Positions 8,510-16,657 of a stretch of 64,000 bases of DNA are shown here, piece after piece; positions within the stretch are counted from its first letter, which is position 1, and the number at the start of each line of letters is the position of its first letter. Source of the stretch: Oscillospiraceae bacterium. Its GTDB lineage: Bacteria > Bacillota > Clostridia > Oscillospirales > Ruminococcaceae. A program made the translations under genes and the position numbers. Location of the stretch: contig SVMZ01000005.1 in NCBI GenBank assembly GCA_015067185.1, forward strand, positions 51,023 through 115,022, read 5' to 3'. The notes under the pieces are model-generated. The model searched no databases and had not been told where the DNA came from. It saw nothing but the letters and a program-made list of their open reading frames with translations.

Positions 8510-10009
8510 CTATTCCAACGGCGTGTTTACGGTACCAATAAAAAGAAGAGAATTGTCGGAACCCGTGATGGCAAAGAGGAAGGGGCGGTTCAGGACAAAA
8601 TCAATCTCATCAGCGACAAGAGCACCGCCGGCTTCAGCAATAAGTGTGGTGTATGCGGCTGCGGTGCATCCTTCTTCATCAATGGATACACGAGCCGCAT
8701 GACGAGCCTGAGAAAGATAGATCTCTTCTATATCCTGTGTGAGAGGAGAAAAGTCCGATACGGTATAATCAAAAACATCGGTGATACCAAGCGAGAGCAA
8801 CGTGTCAATGAGATCGATATCCGAGGAAACATCGAATTTGGGAACGGAAAGATTGACCAAAAGCTTCTGTGAAGAAACACCTTTGGCGGTATGATCTGTG
8901 GTGAACATAGTGAGAAGCTTGGGATTGCGGATTACCTGCGCGGGAGAAACACCTTCATCAGGAAGAATCAGCCACATGTTTCCTGTGTAGGCAAGAGCGT
9001 GGGAAACAGCTGAAAAGTTTTCACCGTCAAAAAATGTTTTGATATTGGTCTGGTGCATGAAGTCACAGGTGATATCGCCGTTTGGAGTGTGGAAAACAGC
9101 TTCGGAAGTAACTTTTGGGGAGAAAGCATCTTCCCAGCTTGCCTGAAAATATATGCAGGAAACAAGAGCCATAACCGTATCGGGATCGAGTGATAGTCCG
9201 GCGGCTTCTTTGGTCAGCAGATCACCAGTATGGGTATTGATCCAATCCCTCAGAGCAGTATCCATCTCATCTGACCCCGGTTCTCCGGCAAATGATGAGG
9301 TGTAATAGTGACTTGCAAGCTTTTCTAATGTAGTTCGGTCATATTTTATGGCATCGTCCAGCCAGATAGAGTTGGAAAGAAGACTGGTGGTGTGGCCGTC
9401 GAAAATATAATTGGCATGCCAGACATTGGAAACGGTTTGGCAGAGTGTGTGAAGAGAGGATTCACCAAGCACATCAAGAATCTGCCGGCGGCTTTCTCCT
9501 TCGGTCACCTCGGAGAGCATACTCAATGCGAGATAGAGATTGAGCGGAGAGCATACGCGGTTTTCGTTATTGGAAGAGGTGAGAAGGGGAGGGAGGACGG
9601 TGGAATAAAAGTGATTCAGATTGGTATTTTGCGGAGGAGAATCGGAGAGGCGCCGATGGTAATCGGAACTCCAGGGTTCCAAGGCCTTCTGATAACGCGC
9701 ATCGTCCAGATAACCTGTTTCCGGGTCGATATAGTCGTTGATGTCGGGATATTGTGCACGGGTGGGATAGACAGCCTGGGTGATGGCAAGAGGGGAGTCA
9801 AAAAGGATATTGCCATCAGAGGGGGGAATATCGGGCTGTGTACGGTGGGAAAATAAAAAGATGGATCCAAAAACAAGCAGTGCACAGGCAGCAACAGAGG
9901 CAAGGGATATAATCAGTTTAAAGGGGCGTTTTTTTCTGTATTGATCGGCGGCAGCAGTCATTTCATTATCGATGGCACCGATGGCATCCATCAGGTTATC
10001 CGGCTTCAT
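8510..10009 (-). CDS. membrane-anchored serpin with anti-sigma-like N terminus
   Basis: A 499-residue serine-protease-inhibitor fold attached to the membrane. Residues 1-31 are a charged cytoplasmic segment (DAIGAIDNEMTAAADQYRKK), residues 32-53 a single membrane helix, and residues from about 110 on the serpin domain. The hinge EEGCTAAAY begins at residue 445, and the serpin signature DFVLNRPFLFAI follows. Counting from the hinge puts P1-P1' near Gly461-Gly462 (within two residues), a small-residue site that would suit elastase-like proteases. The short cytoplasmic segment resembles those of clostridial proteins paired with ECF sigma factors, and the gene overlaps the upstream sigma-factor gene by 4 bases. 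Fold is sure; the regulatory link is inference. Confidence 0.88.
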   Translation of the reverse strand: MKPDNLMDAIGAIDNEMTAAADQYRKKRPFKLIISLASVAACALLVFGSIFLFSHRTQPDIPPSDGNILFDSPLAITQAVYPTRAQYPDINDYIDPETGYLDDARYQKALEPWSSDYHRRLSDSPPQNTNLNHFYSTVLPPLLTSSNNENRVCSPLNLYLALSMLSEVTEGESRRQILDVLGESSLHTLCQTVSNVWHANYIFDGHTTSLLSNSIWLDDAIKYDRTTLEKLASHYYTSSFAGEPGSDEMDTALRDWINTHTGDLLTKEAAGLSLDPDTVMALVSCIYFQASWEDAFSPKVTSEAVFHTPNGDITCDFMHQTNIKTFFDGENFSAVSHALAYTGNMWLILPDEGVSPAQVIRNPKLLTMFTTDHTAKGVSSQKLLVNLSVPKFDVSSDIDLIDTLLSLGITDVFDYTVSDFSPLTQDIEEIYLSQARHAARVSIDEEGCTAAAYTTLIAEAGGALVADEIDFVLNRPFLFAITGSDNSLLFIGTVNTPLE

Positions 10010-10566
10010 AAGAGAAAGCCCTCCTTTTTAAGATGTGTTTTAAGGCCGCTGCGAAGACGAAAAAGTAAGCTTTTTACAGCGGACTGGGTCATGCCGCAGG
10101 AGGCGGCAATATCGGAGAGGGGATCAAGAAAGAAATATCTCATAAGAAATACGTTGCGATCCCGTTCAGAAAGGGTGCGAAGATAGGATTCGATGGTACC
10201 GGTGAGCAGAGAGAGTTCCACGGCAGATTCAGGAGTGTCATTGCCGGAAACACATTCGTTCAGCTCTTCCAGAGAGAGGGAATATTCGGTTATGCGGCGT
10301 TTGGAAGCGTTTTTGCGGCGGAAAAGATCGATGGAAAGCTCCCGTGTGATTTTTGCGAGATAGCCGCGCAGGATCTGAGGACGATGTGGGGGAATGGAGT
10401 TCCATACCCTCAGGTAAGTATCATTGACAGCTTCGGCGCTGTCGGAAGGATCATTTAAAATATTGAAAGATATTTTTTTCAGATATCGTCCGTATTTTTT
10501 ATCTGTTTCAGATACTGCGTTTTCGCTGCGATTCCAGTATAACTGTACAATGGAACTGTCATCCAT
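10006..10566 (-). CDS. ECF-like sigma-70 family RNA polymerase sigma factor
   Basis: This 186-residue protein has region 2 (residues about 20-85, with DSAEAVNDTYLRVWNS and the ITRELSIDLFRRK core) and region 4 (about 125-180, LSERDRNVFLMRYFFLDPLSDIA and a helix-turn-helix at MTQSAVKSLLFRLR). No regions 1 or 3 are present, as expected for the ECF class. The ATG at 10566 has a perfect AAGGAGG (10580-10574) seven bases upstream. Its stop overlaps the serpin start by 4 bases, giving translational coupling and a sigma/partner operon. The target promoters are unknown; autoregulation is possible. Confidence 0.9.
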   Translation of the reverse strand: MDDSSIVQLYWNRSENAVSETDKKYGRYLKKISFNILNDPSDSAEAVNDTYLRVWNSIPPHRPQILRGYLAKITRELSIDLFRRKNASKRRITEYSLSLEELNECVSGNDTPESAVELSLLTGTIESYLRTLSERDRNVFLMRYFFLDPLSDIAASCGMTQSAVKSLLFRLRSGLKTHLKKEGFLL

Positions 10567-10647
10567 GAAAAAACCTCCTTGTCGTTGTAAGACGTCTTCA
10601 TGAATAGATACCGTAAAAAAAGTAAAAAAGTTTTGTGCCGCAAGAAA

Positions 10648-10656
10648 ATTATAACA
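10648..10656 (-). promoter_or_regulatory. extended -10 promoter of sigma/serpin operon
   Basis: On the minus strand the sequence reads TG-T-TATAAT (-10 at 10653-10648), an extended -10. No good -35 is visible at the 17-base position. The start would give a leader of about 75 bases. Confidence 0.55.
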
Positions 10657-10677
10657 TAATGATTGGAAAAGGAAAAG

Positions 10678-10730
10678 AAACACAAAAAGAATGTACATCG
10701 CTCTTGTAGCTGTACATTCTTTTTGTGTTT
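10678..10730 (-). terminator. long hairpin terminator overlapping a stop codon
   Basis: Perfect 20-bp arms (10678-10697 and 10711-10730) enclose a 13-base loop that has its own GCT/AGC pairing. The 3' arm includes two bases of the stop codon of the upstream minus-strand gene, and the T-rich arm supplies the run of U. It separates the glucosaminidase-like gene from the sigma/serpin operon. Confidence 0.75.
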
Positions 10731-11283
10731 ATATGGTTTGAAGCAGTTTGGATCGAAAAGGTGTTTTTGACAGACAGGAGGTGTGTTTGGAAGATAGCTG
10801 AAAGGGGGCTTGGTATGAGGAGGCTTTCAGGATACGTTCCAGTTCATCGGAAATAGTATTCCGCCAAAAATCTGAGTTGTTATAGAAAAGGCTGACAGCG
10901 GCTACGGTATAACCGTTGAAATATTTACCTCCCACCGTGAGATAGTTTTTCTTTATCAGAGGAATGATTGTTTCAAGACAGGAGATATCGTCCGAAAATT
11001 GCATCAAAGTACCGTCATATCCCATCCAGCCAAACCAATTGTGCAGATCAGGGCGGCGCTCCCAGCGCATGACAGCGGCAATGAATTCTGCGGAAATGTG
11101 TTGCTCAGCGCAGATGCGAATCACATCTTCAGCCAGATGACGGGATTCGGGGTGCATATATTCTTTCAATATTTCCGCATCGAGATTGCTTACTGTTCTC
11201 AAGTCATAATCAGAGGCCATTGCGGTGATATTCATGGAAAAGAAAAGTAAAGCAGAGAGTGTAAGAAGTAAAAATTTTTTCAT
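10729..11283 (-). CDS. secreted glucosaminidase/lysozyme-fold-like protein
   Basis: A 184-residue protein with a clear signal peptide (MKKFLLLTLSALLFF, cleavage near TAMA-SDY at about residue 24). The mature part contains ISAEFIAAVMRWER, NWFGWMGYDG, a Gln-Phe element, Asp-rich turns and GKYFNGYTVAAVSLFYNN. The order resembles the beta-N-acetylglucosaminidase (GH73-like) lysozyme fold, with the Glu in RWER (near residue 75) as candidate catalytic acid. Similarity is judged by pattern only. If correct it would trim peptidoglycan outside the cell. It lies directly upstream of the sigma/serpin operon on the same strand but is separated by a strong hairpin. Confidence 0.55.
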   Translation of the reverse strand: MKKFLLLTLSALLFFSMNITAMASDYDLRTVSNLDAEILKEYMHPESRHLAEDVIRICAEQHISAEFIAAVMRWERRPDLHNWFGWMGYDGTLMQFSDDISCLETIIPLIKKNYLTVGGKYFNGYTVAAVSLFYNNSDFWRNTISDELERILKASSYQAPFQLSSKHTSCLSKTPFRSKLLQTI

Positions 11284-11497
11284 GTTTCTGTAAAAGAGCG
11301 AACGGATATCCGATATGCGCTCTTTGGAATCCGCCTTTCTGTTGATTTTAAAGTGCCGTGAGTGATGATAGTATTGTCAGAAACAGGAAAAATATACAGG
11401 ATATTTTGGAGAGACAGAAAACAATCCGCAAAATGAAAAAAATGATGTGTTTTCCAAAGAAATAATTCAAAAAACGCTTTTATTTTAATTGATTTGG
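11284..11497. other. intergenic region with a 5' leader hairpin
   Basis: Between the divergent glucosaminidase-like gene and murA. The arms AAAGAGCG (11293-11300) and CGCTCTTT (11318-11325) enclose the palindrome CGGATATCCG (11303-11312), which would lie in the leader of the minus-strand gene just before its start. The rest is AT-rich, and I see nothing else recognisable in it. Confidence 0.5.
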
Positions 11498-11506
11498 TGG
11501 TATAAT
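11498..11506 (+). promoter_or_regulatory. extended -10 promoter of murA
   Basis: TG-G-TATAAT with -10 at 11501-11506. The -35 (around TTTTAT) is weak. Leader of about 150 bases to the TTG start; no clear structure seen in it. Confidence 0.55.
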
Positions 11507-11660
11507 ATTTATCAATAGTATGCTTATTGACAGATGATTATCTTTTTTTCATATTTTATTGAGGATGAAAGACTTTTGGAATGTGGCAAGAGAGTCTGAA
11601 AGTCTTGGTTATTCGCGCATAAATGCATAGGTGCATGAATTGAATGAAGGGGAGTTTTGG

Positions 11661-12950
11661 TTGGAAAAGTATGTGGTTGAAGGCGGAGCACGTTTGTGCG
11701 GCACCGTCGAAATAAGTGGGGCAAAGAATGCAGCACTGGCTATTCTTGCAGCAACAATTCTTGCGGAAGAGCCATGCATAATTGAAAATATACCGAATAT
11801 AAACGATACTTCTGTTTCACTTAAAATCCTGAAGGATATGGGTGCAACGGTAAGACTTCTTGATAAAAATACAGTTTATGTGGATGCCTCTGTGCTGACC
11901 AGTCCGATGGTTCCATATGAGCATGCCAAGAGAATGAGAGCTTCTTATTATTATTTGGGATCTCTGCTCGGAAGATACCATAAGGCAGATGTTTCCATGC
12001 CGGGCGGATGTAATCTGGGTGTTCGTCCCATTGATCAGCATATCAAAGGCTTCAGAGCGTTGGGATGCACAGTGGATATTGTACAGGGCGGTATCATCAG
12101 TGCAAGAGCGCAGGAGCTGGTTGGAAGTCATATCTATTTTGAAATATCTTCCGTTGGCGCAACCATCAATGTGATGCTTGCGGCTGTAAAGGCGGAGGGT
12201 GTTACCATTCTTGAAAATGTTGCCAAGGAGCCTCATGTGGTGGATTTGGCAAACTTCCTCAACTCAATGGGTGCTGATATCCGCGGCGCGGGTACCGATG
12301 TAATAAAGATCCATGGAGTTAAACACTTGGGAGGAACCAACTATACAATTATCCCCGATCAAATTGAGGCGGGTACTTTTATGGTTGCTGCAGCAGCAAC
12401 CGGTGGAGATGTACTGGTATCCAACGTGATTCCAAAGCATCTGGAATCCATATCGGAGAAATTGATAAAGGCAGGTGCCGTGGTTGAAGAATATGACGAT
12501 GCGGTCAGAGTTTACCGGCACGGTCCCATCAATAAAATAACACTCAAAACGCTGCCTCATCCCGGATTTCCCACAGATATGCAGCCCCAGATGGTGGCCA
12601 TGCTGTGTGCAGCCGAGGGAACCAGCGTAATTACGGAAAGTGTATTTGAAAACAACCGTTTTAAATATGTGGACGAGCTCAGTAGAATGGGCGCACACAT
12701 ACAGGTGGATGGAAAAATTGCCGTTGTGGAAGGGGTTCCCAAGTTGACAGGAGCACCTGTAAAAGCAACCGATCTTCGTGCAGGGGCCGCTATGGTGATT
12801 GCGGGCCTGATGGCAGAAGGTGTAACCGAGATTGAAGATATTTATCACATTGAGCGCGGTTATGAGGATTTTCTGGACAAGCTGAAAATGCTTGGCGCAG
12901 ATGTAAAATACATCTGTAAGCCGGATTTGGATATGCCGGAGGCGCTTTAA
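11661..12950 (+). CDS. murA: UDP-N-acetylglucosamine 1-carboxyvinyltransferase
   Basis: MurA (429 residues) transfers enolpyruvate from PEP to UDP-GlcNAc, the first committed step of peptidoglycan synthesis. The N-terminal substrate loop ISGAKNAALA is intact. The catalytic Cys is residue 117 in MPGGCNLGVRP; a Cys rather than Asp there is the fosfomycin-sensitive form. Further conserved blocks are YTIIPDQIEAGTFM and HPGFPTDMQPQ, and the C-terminal RAGAAMVIAGL. I chose the TTG at 11661 because AAGGGGAG (11647-11654) lies 6 bases upstream and the resulting MEKYVVEGG start is canonical; an ATG at 11631 has no site. Confidence 0.96.
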   Translation: MEKYVVEGGARLCGTVEISGAKNAALAILAATILAEEPCIIENIPNINDTSVSLKILKDMGATVRLLDKNTVYVDASVLTSPMVPYEHAKRMRASYYYLGSLLGRYHKADVSMPGGCNLGVRPIDQHIKGFRALGCTVDIVQGGIISARAQELVGSHIYFEISSVGATINVMLAAVKAEGVTILENVAKEPHVVDLANFLNSMGADIRGAGTDVIKIHGVKHLGGTNYTIIPDQIEAGTFMVAAAATGGDVLVSNVIPKHLESISEKLIKAGAVVEEYDDAVRVYRHGPINKITLKTLPHPGFPTDMQPQMVAMLCAAEGTSVITESVFENNRFKYVDELSRMGAHIQVDGKIAVVEGVPKLTGAPVKATDLRAGAAMVIAGLMAEGVTEIEDIYHIERGYEDFLDKLKMLGADVKYICKPDLDMPEAL

Positions 12951-12968
12951 AAAAGTAAAATTGTTTTG

Positions 12969-13016
12969 AAATCATGGAGGAGGATGAGTGAATACTTATC
13001 GTCTTCCATGATTTTG
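12969..13016 (+). terminator. intrinsic terminator after murA
   Basis: AAATCATGGAGGA and its partner TCTTCCATGATTT form a long stem with one mismatch and wobbles, followed by TTTTG. The downstream genes may depend on read-through or on a promoter not seen here. Confidence 0.75.
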
Positions 13017-13073
13017 TAAGAAGGATATTGTTGTGCGGAAAACTGCATTTGGAAAAGGTGAAAGAAAAGACGG

Positions 13074-13865
13074 ATGGCGAGATTTGTCACATTATACAGC
13101 GGGAGCAGTGGGAATTCAGTCTATGTAGGCGGCCGGGACGAAGGCATTCTGGTGGATATCGGTGTGAGCTGCCGCAAAACAATGAAAGCATTGGATGAAT
13201 CGGGAATAGATGTGGATTCCATCAAAGCAATTTTTATAACCCATGAGCATAGTGACCATATAAGCGGGTTACAGGTGTTTCTCTCCAAGCACAAAGTGCC
13301 GGTATATGCCGCGCCGGAGGTGGCAAATTATCTTGCCGATTCGGGAAAATTGCCTGCTGATACGCAGCTGCGGTGTGTGGAAGCATCACCGGTATGTGTT
13401 GCAGGGATGATGCTGGAAAGTTTTGATACACCACATGACAGTCTGCACAGTATAGGTTTTAAGGTACATACGTCGGACGGAAGAAAGATAGGAATAGCTA
13501 CAGACTTGGGGCATCTTCCGGACAGAATTATGAATATTCTTTATGGATGCGATTTGGTTATGATCGAATCCAACTATGACCCTGAAATGCTGGAATACGG
13601 ACCGTATCCCTATGTGCTGAAGAGGAGAATTTTCGGGAGAACCGGCCATCTCTCCAACCACGAATGTGCGGTAGCTCTGCCCTCTCTGATTGCTGCAGGG
13701 ACAACGAGACTGGTGTTGGCACATCTGAGCAAAGAAAACAACACGCCCGAGGTGGCAAGGGCTGCGGCATATTCTTCGCTTTGTGCGGGTGGATTTAAAG
13801 AAGGCAGCGATTATCTTCTGGATGTGGCCCCCAGATTCAGTGCAGGAAATATGATGGTTTTTTAG
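13074..13865 (+). CDS. walJ: MBL-fold metallo-hydrolase, WalJ/YycJ type
   Basis: The product (263 residues) has the metallo-beta-lactamase metal motif THEHSDH (near residue 60), later ligands in ATDLGH and GHLSNHE, and the N-terminal SGSSGNS loop typical of WalJ (YycJ), a 5'-3' exonuclease-like enzyme linked to mismatch repair and cell-wall regulation in Bacillus. In Bacillus it follows walRK; here it sits between murA and rlmH, without walRK but with the usual rlmH partner close by. The ATG at 13074 lacks a strong ribosome site. Family sure; substrate inferred. Confidence 0.85.
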   Translation: MARFVTLYSGSSGNSVYVGGRDEGILVDIGVSCRKTMKALDESGIDVDSIKAIFITHEHSDHISGLQVFLSKHKVPVYAAPEVANYLADSGKLPADTQLRCVEASPVCVAGMMLESFDTPHDSLHSIGFKVHTSDGRKIGIATDLGHLPDRIMNILYGCDLVMIESNYDPEMLEYGPYPYVLKRRIFGRTGHLSNHECAVALPSLIAAGTTRLVLAHLSKENNTPEVARAAAYSSLCAGGFKEGSDYLLDVAPRFSAGNMMVF

Positions 13866-13876
13866 GGGGAAGACAG

Positions 13877-14356
13877 TTGCTGACAGTCAATGTGATATGT
13901 GTTGGAAAACTTAAGGAAAAATGGCTCAGGGAAGGCTGCGCAGAATACAGCAAACGCATGGGCGGATACTGTAAACTTAATGTGATTGAACTGGATGAAA
14001 AAAAGCTGCCCGATAATCCCTCTGCGGCGCAGATTACTGCGGCGCTGGACGCGGAAGGAACAGCAATTCTTTCAGCAGCAGAAGGCTCCTACATTATAGC
14101 GATGTGTATTGAAGGGAGCAAGATTACCTCTCCGGGACTTTCGCAGAAGATAAGCAATGTGGCGCTGAACGGAACGAGCAGTATCAGTTTTGTAATCGGC
14201 AGTTCATTCGGATTGGCAGATAAAGTCAAAGCAGCAGCAAAGTTTAAAATGTCTCTGTCGGATATGACGTTTCCGCATCAGTTGGCAAGACTGCTTCTGC
14301 TGGAACAAATATACAGAGCTTTCCAGATATCTTCCGGGGGAAAATATCATAAATGA
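13877..14356 (+). CDS. rlmH: 23S rRNA (pseudouridine1915-N3)-methyltransferase
   Basis: A 159-residue SPOUT methyltransferase that methylates pseudouridine 1915 in helix 69 of 23S rRNA, using SAM on assembled ribosomes. The conserved FVIGSSFGL knot region, the TFPHQLARLLLLEQIYRA motif and the terminal YHK are all present. Length equals the family norm. The start is TTG with AGGGGGA six bases upstream, overlapping the stop region of the previous gene, so the two are likely co-transcribed. Confidence 0.95.
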   Translation: MLTVNVICVGKLKEKWLREGCAEYSKRMGGYCKLNVIELDEKKLPDNPSAAQITAALDAEGTAILSAAEGSYIIAMCIEGSKITSPGLSQKISNVALNGTSSISFVIGSSFGLADKVKAAAKFKMSLSDMTFPHQLARLLLLEQIYRAFQISSGGKYHK

Positions 14357-14403
14357 TCCAATGAAAGCCGAAAAAAGAATATCTGCCGGAAGGAGTGATG
14401 TGT

Positions 14404-15153
14404 GTGGAGTATGCGGGAATGATGGTACTGGCCGCATTTTGTGCCTATTTTGTCAAGGGTATGTGCGGGTTTGCAAATACTATGGTGTTTGGCACCGTGA
14501 TGTCATTCAAGACAGATAACATAAACATAACACCGGTGGAATTGCTGGTGAATTATCCGTCCAATATTATTATTGCCTATAAAGAACGCAAAAAATTAAA
14601 TATCCGTGCGCTGATCATTTTGTCTGCCTGTATCGTGGTCGGAAATATTCCTGGGGTATTTTTTCTCAAAATCGGAGATGCAGGACTGATTAAATTTCTT
14701 TTTGGCATAGTTATTGCAGCAATCGGCGTACAGCTGTTGCTTTCTGGAAACAAAGCGAATGAAAAGAAGCCCAAACTTCCTGTCATTATGCTGATCGGTA
14801 TGATATCAGGTTTGATATGCGGTGTTTTTGGAATTGGTGCACTGATGGTTGTTTGTGTAAGAAGTATGACAGAGGATACCGGTGCCCTGCGCGGAACCCA
14901 TAACGCCATTTTTGCGGTGGAGGGACTTTTCCGAATTATCGTCTATTCCATAACGGGAATCATCACTCTCCAAACAGTGCAGCAAGCACTTTATCTGATT
15001 CCTGTTATGCTTATATCGCTTTATCTGGGAACCTTGGTATCCAAAAAAGTCAGTGAGAAAACCGCGAGGATGATTATTAATATTATGCTTATCTTTTCCG
15101 GTCTTTCCATCTGTGTAACAAATTTTGCGACTGTCCTGGCACTGGTAGGTTAA
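14404..15153 (+). CDS. TauE/SafE-family permease
   Basis: This is a 249-residue membrane protein with about seven or eight helices and the duplicated TauE/SafE pattern (KGMCGFANTM at the start of the first half and GMISGLICGVFGIGA in the second). Family members export sulfite, sulfoacetate or similar organosulfur and organic anions; the substrate here is unknown. GTG at 14404 has AAGGAG 8 bases upstream; ATG at 14398 and GTG at 14395 are in frame but crowd the site. The gap of 31 bases to the flavoprotein gene downstream suggests one transcript, hinting at a shared substrate. Confidence 0.8.
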   Translation: MEYAGMMVLAAFCAYFVKGMCGFANTMVFGTVMSFKTDNINITPVELLVNYPSNIIIAYKERKKLNIRALIILSACIVVGNIPGVFFLKIGDAGLIKFLFGIVIAAIGVQLLLSGNKANEKKPKLPVIMLIGMISGLICGVFGIGALMVVCVRSMTEDTGALRGTHNAIFAVEGLFRIIVYSITGIITLQTVQQALYLIPVMLISLYLGTLVSKKVSEKTARMIINIMLIFSGLSICVTNFATVLALVG

Positions 15154-15184
15154 GCAGTGTGTTATAATAAAAAGGAGGAAGATC

Positions 15185-16657
15185 ATGGTTTGTAATTGTG
15201 ATGTCCTTGTTGTGGGAGCAGGCGTTGTCGGCTGTGCTGTGGCGAGAGAGCTTGCAAGATACAAGCTCAATGTAGCTGTTGCAGAAAAGAACAACGATCT
15301 CTTTGGAGGAACAAGTGCGAGAAATTCCGGTGTTTTGCATGCCGGTTTTAACAATACCCCGGGAACGCTGATGGCAAAGCTTTGCGTAGAAGGAAACGCC
15401 GGGTTTGACAAGGTGGCTGAGGAACTGGATATTCCGCTCAAACGCACCGGAAAAATTGTTGTGGGTTTTGATGAAGAAGACCGCAAGCGTTTAATTGCAC
15501 TGAAGGAGCAGGGAGAGAAAAATGGAGTCCCAGGCCTCTCTATGATCGATCATGACGAGGTAAAGAAGCTGGCCCCCTGTGTGGAAGGTGAGTTTGCTCT
15601 TTTCTCTGCCTCAACAGCCATTCTGGATCCTTTCCAGTATGTTCTTGCGCTGGCAGAAAACGCAGTGAAAAACGGTGTGGAATTTTTCTTTTCTCATCCT
15701 GTTACGGCGATTGAAAAGCTGAGTGGCGAAGAGGCAAACTGGAGCGTCACCTTTGGGGAAGATACCATGCGCTGCCGTTGGATTGTAAATGCTGCCGGTC
15801 TGTTTGCCGATAAGATCTCCGATATGCTGGGGAAAACCGGATATACCATCTACCCCTGCCGCGGCGAGTATTTTATTCTTGACAAGAGATTGGGAGATAT
15901 GCTTCCGCTGCCTGCATATCCGGTTCCCAACATCAGAACAGGCGGGTTGGGTATCCACCTGACCCCGACCAGCGACGGAAACGTTCTGATTGGTCCAAGT
16001 ACCGAGTATATTGATGACAGAGGAGACTACTCTGCCACAAGGAAGACGATGGATATGCTGGTGGAGGACGGATCAAGAATATTCCCGCATATCAGACGTG
16101 AACACTACATAAGAAACTTCTCCGGTATCCGTCCCAAACTGACCGGACCGGATAAGGGCGGCTATAACGATTTTGTGATTGAACCTCTTGAAAATGCGGT
16201 CAATCTTGTTGGTATAGAATCTCCCGGACTGACAGCATCGGTGCCGATTGCACGTATGGTTGTCAATATGATTGGCGAAAAGGAAAAACTGGTGGAAAAT
16301 CCCGATTTTGATCCCATCCGCCGTCGGTTTGCCACTTTCCATGATAAGGATACACAGACCCGTGCAGAGATGATCGAGAAAGATCCCAACTACGGTGAAA
16401 TCATCTGCCGTTGTGAGACTATCACCAAAGCAGAAATTTTGAATGCCATCCGTGGACCGCTCGGTGCTAAGACGGTGACCGGCGTCAAATACCGCTGCCG
16501 TTCTACCATGGGGCGCTGTCAGGGAGGTTATTGTCAGACAAGAATAACCGAAATGCTGATGAGCGAACTGGGCTTAACAAGAGAAGAAGTTCTCTATGCC
16601 CAGGAAGGATCCAATATGTTTACAGGGAGGGTGATTGATGATGAAGATAACCAATAA
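15185..16657 (+). CDS. FAD-dependent oxidoreductase with BFD-type [2Fe-2S] domain (GlpA-like)
   Basis: A 490-residue protein of the DAO/glycerol-3-phosphate dehydrogenase family. Residues about 7-35 hold the FAD-binding VVGAGVVGCAVARELA motif. The DAO fold runs to about residue 380. The C-terminal Fer2_BFD domain carries four cysteines (ICRCET and later YRCRSTMGRCQGGYC). With the next two genes it forms the clostridial three-subunit arrangement usually annotated as anaerobic glycerol-3-phosphate dehydrogenase, though 2-hydroxyacid substrates are also possible. ATG has AAGGAGG upstream. No glycerol kinase or facilitator is nearby. Confidence 0.88.
   Translation: MVCNCDVLVVGAGVVGCAVARELARYKLNVAVAEKNNDLFGGTSARNSGVLHAGFNNTPGTLMAKLCVEGNAGFDKVAEELDIPLKRTGKIVVGFDEEDRKRLIALKEQGEKNGVPGLSMIDHDEVKKLAPCVEGEFALFSASTAILDPFQYVLALAENAVKNGVEFFFSHPVTAIEKLSGEEANWSVTFGEDTMRCRWIVNAAGLFADKISDMLGKTGYTIYPCRGEYFILDKRLGDMLPLPAYPVPNIRTGGLGIHLTPTSDGNVLIGPSTEYIDDRGDYSATRKTMDMLVEDGSRIFPHIRREHYIRNFSGIRPKLTGPDKGGYNDFVIEPLENAVNLVGIESPGLTASVPIARMVVNMIGEKEKLVENPDFDPIRRRFATFHDKDTQTRAEMIEKDPNYGEIICRCETITKAEILNAIRGPLGAKTVTGVKYRCRSTMGRCQGGYCQTRITEMLMSELGLTREEVLYAQEGSNMFTGRVIDDEDNQ

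Noticed and set aside
15160..15168. TG-T-TATAAT extended -10 just before the flavoprotein operon
   Set aside because: Transcription would start within or beside the ribosome site (about 15172-15178), leaving almost no leader, and there is no -35; chance occurrence is likelier.
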